In this document: positions 1 through 6,100 of the stretch, piece after piece
Numbering within the stretch: position 1 is the first letter of the stretch
Layout: each line of letters starts with the position of its first letter
Source: an uncultured Clostridia bacterium
GTDB taxonomy: Bacteria; Bacillota; Clostridia; Oscillospirales; Oscillospiraceae
Direction of reading: 5' to 3'
Length of the DNA: 10,853 nucleotides
Assembly (NCBI GenBank): GCA_937892865.1
Contig: CALBJG010000189.1
Location: forward strand, 1-10,853
Made by a program: the position numbers and the translations under genes
Notes under the pieces: model-generated
Databases searched by the model: none
Told to the model about the DNA's origin: nothing
Seen by the model: the letters and a program-made list of their open reading frames with translations, nothing else

Positions 1-720
1 AGGCTCCAATGTGGTACGGCGGCGGGCCTTCAGCACCTGCTGGGCCTTCTTGTGGGCGTAGCGGCGCAGGGATTCGTCCCGTTTTGCCCGGTACTCCTCT
101 GCATCCACATTGATGCGGATATGGCCTTCCACATTCCGGTTGATAGAGTAGTTACACAGGTGCTGGATGGCATCCAGGGTATCACCCCGGCGACCGATCA
201 GGTAACCCAGGTCTTCGCCCACCAGTTCTACAGAGTAGGTGTTCTCTTCGCTCTTCCAGGCGTGCGCCTCGGCAGAAGAACCCATCTGCTCCAAAAGGCC
301 TTTCAGGAACACCTCGATCTTCTCTTCCACGCTGCCGGGTTCGGCAGGGGCGAAAACCTTGGGCTCTTTGGGGGTTTCGACTTTCTTTTCAGCCTTGGGC
401 TGCACGGGCTTTTCTTCCTTTTTGGGCTGTGCCTTGGGGGCTTCTTTCTTCGGCTCTTCCTTGGGAGCGGGAGCGACGACTTTTGTCTTGGTGCTGCGGG
501 ATGCAGAGCCAAGAGCGCTCTTGGGCGCTTCGGGCTTGGGATCGGGGACTTCGTAAGTCACCTGCACCTTGGCAGGAGCAGCGCCGAAGCCCAGGAAGCC
601 TGCCTTTGCCTGGGACAGAACCTGCACGGAAACGCTGTCCCGGTCCAGACCCAACTGGGTCAGAGCGGCTTCAATGGCAAGATCGATTGTCTTGCCGGTA
701 GCAACGATGGTTTTTTCCAT
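1..720 (-). CDS. jag: RNA-binding protein Jag/KhpB (partial, 3' end beyond window)
   Basis: This is the cytoplasmic RNA-binding protein Jag (also called KhpB or EloR), which in Firmicutes is linked to control of cell elongation and division and is usually encoded next to yidC. The first 240 codons are present. Residues 1-56 form the Jag N-terminal domain, with its hallmark GFLGFG at 41-46. Residues about 58-128 are a low-complexity Lys/Pro/Glu/Ala linker. Residues about 131-206 form a KH domain with the GxxG loop GRRG at 176-179. From about 210 an R3H domain begins, and the frame runs off the window at TLEP, which fits the start of the R3H 'LePM' segment, so only some tens of residues should be missing. 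The ATG at 720 has GGAGG 10 nt upstream, lying inside the last codons of yidC, and the gap to yidC is 5 nt, so translation is probably coupled. The identification is firm. Confidence 0.95.
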   Translation of the reverse strand, partial: MEKTIVATGKTIDLAIEAALTQLGLDRDSVSVQVLSQAKAGFLGFGAAPAKVQVTYEVPDPKPEAPKSALGSASRSTKTKVVAPAPKEEPKKEAPKAQPKKEEKPVQPKAEKKVETPKEPKVFAPAEPGSVEEKIEVFLKGLLEQMGSSAEAHAWKSEENTYSVELVGEDLGYLIGRRGDTLDAIQHLCNYSINRNVEGHIRINVDAEEYRAKRDESLRRYAHKKAQQVLKARRRTTLEP

Positions 721-725
721 TTTCT

Positions 726-1946
726 TTATTCCTCCGTCTTGTAGCGGTTGGGATCGTAGGCGCGGCCCTTGCAACGGGGACGCTCCGGAATGCCGGAAAG
801 CACGGTCGCTTCCGCCTCCTGCTCCTCTACAATACCCTTCTTGGCAGCATATTCCCTGGCGGCCTGCGCCTTGGCTGCTGCTTCTTCTCTCTGCTGCTTC
901 TGCTGCAGTTTCTTCTTGCTGGTATTCTCGGTGATGCCGTCGGGATTGGCAGCCCGGCGCTCGGCGCGGATGCGCTCTTTCTCTTTTTCCAGTTCCTCCT
1001 GCTCCAGCGCTTTTTGCAGGCGAACAGCATCTTCCGCGTCATAGATCTTGCGGTATTTCTTGGTCAGGTACACATCGATCGCAACGGACACAATGCCCTG
1101 CACGAACCAGTAAAGGCTCAATGCGGCAGGCATAATGAAGCCGATCCACAGCGACATCAGCGGCATTGTGAACATCATCACTTTGCTGGTCTGATTTGCC
1201 TGGGAATTCTTGGCGGCTTCCTTGTCTTCCACGCCCTTTTCGTTGGTGACCAGGGAGTTATTCATCTTCTGGGAGATAAACATTGCAAACACCTGGCTGC
1301 CTGCGGACAAAACGGGCAGAAGGATCGCCCAGTCCATCTTGGTCCAGGTCCAGAACTTAAAGTCCGGGATCACGCCCAGGTCGATGCCCAGGAAGTTGAA
1401 GTTGACGCCCTCCAAAGTGGCGGCGGAAATATCGGGGATCTTCTCCACCAGCACATCTTTGTACTGGGAGATCAGTTGCGCTGCGGCGATCTGATCGTAG
1501 CCGCCGCCGGAAAATGCGCCCTCGGCGACACCTTTCAGCACTTCCACGATTTTTGCCGCAACATCTGCGGACTCGTGGAGGATATAGGTGATAGGCTCAC
1601 GGACAACGGTGTAAAGGGGCAGCAAGATCAGCAGCGGGACAAAGGACCACAGACAGCCGCCGCCCATAGAGACGCCCTCTTCTTTGTAAAGCGCCTGGAT
1701 CATTTCGCTTTGCTTCTGTTGATCGTTGGCGTACTTTTTCTGGATCGCCTGCAGTCTGGGTGTCAGGCGGGACATTTTCATAGAACTCTTTTTGCTTTTA
1801 GCGGTGATGGGAAGCAAGATGATCTTGACCAGCACCGCAAACAACACCAGCGCCCAGCCGTAGTTGGTGGTCAGCTGATACAGCCAGTCCATCAAATAGC
1901 CGAAAGGCACGGTGACGATGTCGGACAGTTTAAATGCGAGAAACAT
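726..1946 (-). CDS. yidC: Membrane protein insertase YidC/Oxa1/SpoIIIJ family
   Basis: A 406-residue membrane insertase that places proteins into the cytoplasmic membrane alone or with SecYEG. The hydrophobic segments I read are about 31-48, 101-120, 205-225 and 255-292. The family segment 'LLPITAKSKKSS..M..L.P..QAIQKKY' follows the first, and 'GGGCLWSFVPLLILLPLY' opens the second. The position of the conserved groove arginine (R366 in E. coli, R75 in B. subtilis SpoIIIJ) appears to be Lys41. Residues about 297-406 are a very charged, probably coiled-coil, Lys/Arg/Glu-rich tail, as in YidC proteins that bind ribosomes through the C-terminus. There is no lipoprotein lipobox. An in-frame GTG at 1967 exists, but it overlaps the last base-pairs of yidD and lacks its own site. 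The ATG at 1946 has AGGAGG 6 nt upstream, so I use it. Confidence 0.95.
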   Translation of the reverse strand: MFLAFKLSDIVTVPFGYLMDWLYQLTTNYGWALVLFAVLVKIILLPITAKSKKSSMKMSRLTPRLQAIQKKYANDQQKQSEMIQALYKEEGVSMGGGCLWSFVPLLILLPLYTVVREPITYILHESADVAAKIVEVLKGVAEGAFSGGGYDQIAAAQLISQYKDVLVEKIPDISAATLEGVNFNFLGIDLGVIPDFKFWTWTKMDWAILLPVLSAGSQVFAMFISQKMNNSLVTNEKGVEDKEAAKNSQANQTSKVMMFTMPLMSLWIGFIMPAALSLYWFVQGIVSVAIDVYLTKKYRKIYDAEDAVRLQKALEQEELEKEKERIRAERRAANPDGITENTSKKKLQQKQQREEAAAKAQAAREYAAKKGIVEEQEAEATVLSGIPERPRCKGRAYDPNRYKTEE

Positions 1947-1952
1947 AATTCT

Positions 1953-1958
1953 CCTCCT
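1953..1958 (-). promoter_or_regulatory. Ribosome binding site that fixes the yidC start
   Basis: On the minus strand this reads AGGAGG and ends 6 nt before the ATG at 1946. It lies within the extra seven codons that a GTG start at 1967 would give, which argues that those codons are not translated. Confidence 0.85.
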
Positions 1959-1963
1959 AAAAA

Positions 1964-2176
1964 TCACGGTACGGGATCGTATGGGTCACCCTTGTAAAAG
2001 GGGTGACAGCGGCACAGCCGTTTTACGGCCAGCCAGCCGCCCTTGGCGGCGCCGTACTTCTCAATGGCCTCTAATGCATAGGCCGAGCAAGTGGGGGTAA
2101 ACCGGCAGCGGGCCGGAAAATTCGGAGAGATGCTGCGCTTATAAAAGCGAATCATTTTCATAAGAAGCGTCTTCAT
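1964..2176 (-). CDS. yidD: Membrane protein insertion efficiency factor YidD
   Basis: A 70-residue YidD protein, a small membrane-associated factor that helps YidC/Sec-dependent insertion. Family marks are MIRFYKRSISP near the N-terminus, CRFTPTCSAYALEAIEKYG at about 24-42, the G.....VKRL segment, and the C-terminal CHPF...DPYDPVP. The ATG at 2176 lies one base after the rnpA stop and has GGAGG 9 nt upstream, so rnpA and yidD are very likely translationally coupled. The length is normal for the family (about 70-85 residues). The longer open frame that continues upstream to 2434 only runs through rnpA in another frame and is not used. The stop is followed 17 nt later by yidC. Confidence 0.95.
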   Translation of the reverse strand: MKTLLMKMIRFYKRSISPNFPARCRFTPTCSAYALEAIEKYGAAKGGWLAVKRLCRCHPFYKGDPYDPVP

Positions 2177-2177
2177 T

Positions 2178-2522
2178 TCACCGCTCCTCCGGGCGCAATA
2201 CGCCCGCCTTTTCCGCAAGGGACAGATAGGCATTGGTAAGTTTTTCGAAATCTGCCTCGATACAGCGGCCTCTTGCCACCACAACAATGTCCCAACCGGG
2301 GGTAAACTGCGACTCATTGAGCCGGTAGATCTCCCGTAAGCGCCGACGGACACGGTTACGCACCACTGCGTGACCCAATTTCTTTCCCACCGTAACGCCC
2401 ACGCGATTGATGCCCAAACGGTTTTTTCTGGCATAGAACACCAGAAAACTGTTGGCCTGGCCGGAGGTGGAATAGAGCCGCCGGAAAATATGATTCAGTT
2501 TTAAACTGCAGGAATATTTCAT
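2178..2522 (-). CDS. rnpA: Ribonuclease P protein component
   Basis: A 114-residue protein subunit of RNase P, which binds the catalytic RNA and the 5' leader of precursor tRNA. It starts in the usual way (MKYSCSLKLNHIFRRLY), has the central cleft strand 'RVGVTVGKKLG' and the signature RNR motif at residues 55-57 within 'VVRNRVRRRLREIYR', followed by 'GWDIVVVARG'. The frame is open back to 2627, adding 35 residues. I reject that extension because RnpA proteins start near this Met and because the added segment is encoded by a long inverted repeat. The ribosome binding site is weaker than its neighbours' (GGGAG 9 nt upstream of the ATG). The gene is followed after one base by yidD. Confidence 0.95.
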   Translation of the reverse strand: MKYSCSLKLNHIFRRLYSTSGQANSFLVFYARKNRLGINRVGVTVGKKLGHAVVRNRVRRRLREIYRLNESQFTPGWDIVVVARGRCIEADFEKLTNAYLSLAEKAGVLRPEER

Positions 2523-2540
2523 TCGATATCTCTCCCGAGA

Positions 2541-2615
2541 CATAGTAGAAACGGTCCAACGCTTCACCGCTGATGCACCGCATCGCAAAGACAAGCGTTG
2601 AACCGTTTCGCTATG
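2541..2615 (-). ncRNA. Long stem-loop in the rpmH-rnpA intergenic mRNA (unassigned structure)
   Basis: The bases 2548-2564 and 2593-2609 are inverted copies of a 17-mer (minus strand GAAACGGTTCAACGCTT at the 5' side). The only non-identity becomes a G·U pair in the minus-strand transcript. After a small asymmetric bulge the stem continues with five more pairs (2541-2545 with 2611-2615). The 28-nt loop contains its own GAUGC/GCAUC hairpin. The 3' foot lies 18 nt before the rnpA ATG and there is no U-tract, so this is not a classical terminator. I see it as a cis-acting mRNA structure, perhaps an RNase III site or an expression-ratio control between L34 and RnpA. The function is inference. Confidence 0.55.
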
Positions 2616-2636
2616 AGCAAGCGCCATAGGCTGCTC
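2615..2636 (-). ncRNA. Small hairpin just downstream of rpmH
   Basis: Bases 2615-2619 and 2632-2636 pair (GAGCA/TGCTC in the transcript), with two further GC pairs inside across a one-base bulge. The bases 2625-2629 within its loop can also pair with 2611-2615, the same bases that form the outer foot of the neighbouring long stem. The two folds therefore exclude each other in part. No U-tract follows. The role is unknown. Confidence 0.35.
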
Positions 2637-2649
2637 ACAAATTCGTCAC

Positions 2650-2784
2650 TTAGGCGGACAGAACCTTACGGCCCTTTGCACGACGGCGAGCCAGCACCTT
2701 GCGGCCATTAGCGGTAGCCATTCTCTTACGGAAACCGTGGACCTTGGATCTGTGACGGCGGCTGGGCTGATAGGTACGCTTCAT
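2650..2784 (-). CDS. rpmH: 50S ribosomal protein L34
   Basis: A 44-residue L34, a small, very basic protein of the large ribosomal subunit. The translation begins MKRTYQPSRRHRSKVHGF and continues with RKRMATANGRKVLARRR, which is diagnostic, and it ends KGRKVLSA with a TAA stop. AGGAGG sits about 9-10 nt before the ATG. It is the first gene of the rpmH-rnpA-yidD-yidC-jag cluster and has its own near-consensus promoter about 90 nt upstream. In many bacteria dnaA lies upstream in the opposite direction. Here a surface-protein gene on the same strand takes that place within the window. Confidence 0.98.
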   Translation of the reverse strand: MKRTYQPSRRHRSKVHGFRKRMATANGRKVLARRRAKGRKVLSA

Positions 2785-2818
2785 ATCGGATACACCTCCT
2801 CATATCACATATGCTCGA

Positions 2819-2867
2819 CAGCCTCATAGGGCTGCAGCAGGACATAATTTCTGACCATAGATGGTCA
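2819..2867 (-). promoter_or_regulatory. Foldable leader of rpmH, with a 16-bp palindrome near the start site
   Basis: Bases 2852-2867 are a perfect palindromic pair of 7-mers around two bases (TGACCAT..ATGGTCA), about +4 to +19 relative to the predicted start of transcription. Bases 2819-2823 and 2830-2834 form a second short stem (CAGCC/GGCTG). The leader is about 85 nt long. The first element could be an operator or a 5'-end-protecting hairpin; the sequence alone does not decide. Confidence 0.4.
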
Positions 2868-2876
2868 TTCTACGGT

Positions 2877-2905
2877 ATTATAACCGAAAAATCCCATCAG
2901 GTCAA
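2877..2905 (-). promoter_or_regulatory. Sigma-A type promoter for rpmH operon
   Basis: On the minus strand TTGACC (2900-2905) and TATAAT (2877-2882) are separated by exactly 17 bp. This is one mismatch from the consensus at -35 and perfect at -10. The predicted start of transcription is near 2870. The strength fits a ribosomal-protein gene. Confidence 0.85.
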
Positions 2906-2947
2906 CAATTATTTTTGCCGGAATGTATCAGGATGGCGTAAATTTCG

Positions 2948-3102
2948 GTTTGTCGAGTTGTTCAAACTACGTTGTCATTGCGAACCAGCCCGCTTATCTG
3001 GTGTGGCAATCTCTGGGATTTTACTTGAGATTCCCACGCCAGTGTGAACACTGGCTCGGAATGACAACTTAGATGTTGCTAATTTAAAACAACTCGATAA
3101 AC
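2948..3102. repeat. Nested palindromic dispersed repeat (MITE-like), complete copy
   Basis: A non-coding element of about 155 bp made of nested inverted repeats. The outer ends are GTTTGTCGAGTTGTT (2948-2962) and its imperfect inverse at 3088-3102. The next layer is GTTGTCATTGCGAACCAG (2971-2988) against 3051-3068. The inner layer is TGGTGTGGCAATCTC (2999-3013) against its inverse at 3027-3041. Each inner arm also carries its own small palindrome, perfect in the right arm (CCAGTGT GA ACACTGG, 3039-3054). The sequence AATTT occurs on both sides (2941-2945, 3106-3110) and could be a target duplication or chance. A second, cut-off copy in the same orientation starts at 10801. No transposase is present, so any mobility would be in trans. 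Confidence 0.75.
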
Positions 3103-3120
3103 AAGAATTTAAAGAAAAAG

Positions 3121-3148
3121 AAAGGGCTGCGGAGAACCGCAGCCCTTT
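3121..3148 (-). terminator. Intrinsic terminator of the surface-protein operon
   Basis: A perfect 12-bp stem (3121-3132 with 3137-3148, AAAGGGCTGCGG type) with a 4-nt loop, followed in the minus-strand direction by a T-rich run (complement of 3111-3120). It lies 17 nt after the stop of the giant surface protein and separates it from the rpmH promoter. Confidence 0.92.
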
Positions 3149-3165
3149 GGGGTTATGCTGTTAAA

Positions 3166-6100
3166 TTACTCTGCCAACGCCTTCTTTTTCTTGTCTTCGG
3201 CGATGACCAGAACGGCCAGGAAGATGATGCCCATGCCGCTGATCGCGGTGATAGTGACCATCAAAGACATATTGAAATCGTCGCCGGTGACAGGAGTAGC
3301 AGGAGGCGCGAACTCATTTGCAAAACTGCCTGCCACGCCGTCGGTGATCTGGGTGCTGCCGGCATAAACTGCAGCAACCAACTGACCGTCGCCGGGATCG
3401 GTGACCTTGACGGTAACCGTATAGACCGCATCGTCATAGATCACATAGGACACATTGCCCTTAACTTCCTTGACGGTATAGGTGTGCTCGCCCTCTTCGG
3501 TATAGGTGATGGGGCTGAAAGTTACGGTGCCGTCTGCAGTGTTGGTGCCGGTGGCTACGACCTTATCGCCCTCCAAGATCCGGAAGGAGAACTCGCCGTT
3601 TTCCAGTTCTCTGCCGGTGAGGGTCTTTTTCGCCTTCAAGATCAGTTCTGCGTCAGCGGCGGAATAGGTGTTCTCGAACACGATCTCGTTGCTGTATGTG
3701 GGTGTTGCTGTCATCGTGCCGTCGCCATTGTCCACAACGGATACCGTCACAGCAAAGACAGTCTCATCGTAAGTGATGCCACTGATACTGCCCTTGATCT
3801 CCTTGACTGTGTAGGCGTGATCGCCGGCTGCTGTATAAGTGATCTTTTCAAAAGCGATGGCGCCGTCTGCTTTGTTCTCGCCCTCGGCTACCAGGGTGTT
3901 GCCCTCATAGATGCCGAATGTGAACTCGCCTGCGATCTGATCTCTGCCGGTGAGAGTCTTTTCACCCTCCAGCGTGATATCCGTAGGCGCAACAGCGTAG
4001 GTGTTGGCGAATGCCACGGGAGCAGCGCCGTAGTCCGCGGTAGCGGTGAGAGTGCCGTCGCCGTTATCCACAACGGTCACCACCACGGTAAATACTGCAT
4101 CGTCATAGCCGATGCCGCCCTTGCCCTCGTTCTTCTCCACGACTTTGTAAGTGTGGACGCCGGCAGCGGTGTAAGTGATCTTCTCGAAGGAGATGTTTGC
4201 GGCTGCGCCGTCGGTGGCGGCAGCATTGGTGCCTTCCGCGACCTTGGTATTGCCTTCGTAGACCTCGAAGGTGAATTCCCCGGCGGTCATATCCTTGCCG
4301 GTCAAGGTCTTTTCACCTTCCAGGCTGATACCGGTCTGACCGGGATCGTAGGTGTTTTCGAACACGATGGGATTGCCTCCGTAGTTGGCTGTGGCTGTCA
4401 GAACGCCCTCGCCGTTATCCACCACGGAAACCGTGACGGTGAACACAGCATCATCATAGTCCACGCCGCCTGCGTTGCCGGAAACTTCAACCACAGTGTA
4501 AGTATGGTTGCCTGCTTCCGTGTAGACAATGGGGGTAAAGGCGATGGTTCCGTCTGTCTTGCTGCTGCCGGTCGCCACCACATCGTTGCCTTCCAGCGCC
4601 ACGAACTGGAACTGTCCGTCGCCAATGGCTTTGGGCTGGTTGGTGGAGATATCCACAAAGCGCTTGCTGCCTTCCAGCAGGATCTGGGTGGGCTCTGCTT
4701 TGTAGGTGTTGGTAAAGATCGCCATACCGGCGTTGCCGGTGCCGGGTCGGTAGATGGTAACCAGGGCTGCCATTTGACCGTCGCCGGGGTCGGTAACATT
4801 GACGGTGATGTGATACTCGCCGGCATCGTAGAGGATACCGCCCTTATCGCCTGCCAATTCCTTCAGCACATAGTAGTGCTTGCCTTCCTGACCGTCGATG
4901 TAATTCAGTTGGAAACTGAATGCGCCTGCGCCGATGGTGACGGTGTCGATAGGCGCGGCGGAGATGATGAAGTCTTCGCCGGTCTCAAACAGTTCGAAGG
5001 TGAATTCCTTGTGGGCAGCGGGGACATTGGTCCAATCGCCGGAGAGCAGTTTCGCTACGGGAATGATCACCTGCACGCCGGTGGCGCTGTAATAATTGGT
5101 GATCGCCAGATCGTTATAGCCGTTGCTGGGGGTGACGATCAGATTGCCGTTTTCGTGGCTGACCCGTACCGTCACTTCCCGGACCTGGGTATCATAGGTG
5201 ATGCCGCCCAGACCGTCATCGATCTCTTTGACAAAGTACTGATACTCTTTTGCGGTTTTATCTGCATTCAGATGCGCCGGGGTGAACACCAGTTCCGGGA
5301 AGGAGAAGGTGCCGTCCGGGTTGTTGACCGCGATGGCGATGGGTGTGCCGGCGCACTGGGCATTGTCGTACAGACCGAACCGGAATTCGCCGTTATACAG
5401 CATTCTGCCATCCAAAGTCTTCTTGCCGCCGATGGTCACAGAGCCTTGGCCGGTGATCTCATAGACGTTTTCAAAAACCGCCTCGTTAACAGCGTTTGTC
5501 TGACCCACTTTGTGGATCTGGGTCGCTGCTTTCAGTGTGCCGTCGCCATTGTCGGTAACGTTGACCATGATGTGGTACACAGCCGTATCATAGCGGACGC
5601 CGTTAAGCACATTGTCTTGCGCACCGGCAGGGATCTCTTCTGTCAGTGTATAGTGGTAAGAACCAACTTTGTCGAAGTTCAGAGAGAACAGATCGGTGGT
5701 TGCGGTATCTTTGGTAGCCGCATAAGCCTCCGAGCCGGTCAGGGGCGCTGTGTAAGTATCATTGGTACGGACCAGGTGGAACTTAAAGGTCTCGCCATTT
5801 TTCAATTCTCTGCCGGAGAAGGACTTCCGCACCGGAATATGGGCATTTATATCCGAGAGAATGTAGTCATTGACAAACTCTGCAGCGCCGCTTGCCACAT
5901 TGCTGCCGGTTGCCAGATCGGTCAGGCTGCTGTCCGTAACTACCAGATCGCCTGCGCCGTTGACCTGGGCGGTCACGGTGAAGAGATATGCGGTGGCATC
6001 GTAGTACATACCGTTCAACACATATTTGCCGCTTTGGGCATCCAGCGTTGCACCGGCAGGGATCTCCTCCACTACCTTATAGTGGAATGTACCGGCGGTA

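Noticed and set aside
1947..1967. GTG start of yidC seven codons upstream
   Set aside because: The AGGAGG lies inside that stretch with proper spacing to the ATG at 1946.
2541..2615. The rpmH-rnpA stem as a terminator or attenuator
   Set aside because: No U-tract follows on either strand, so intrinsic termination is not supported; kept only as an unassigned structure.
2523..2627. A 35-residue N-terminal extension of rnpA
   Set aside because: RnpA proteins start near the Met at 2522, and the extension would be encoded by a near-perfect inverted repeat, which fits RNA structure better than protein.
3310..4695. The regularly spaced repeats as a CRISPR array
   Set aside because: The period is about 330-360 bp, the repeats are open reading frame throughout, and they correspond to protein domains.
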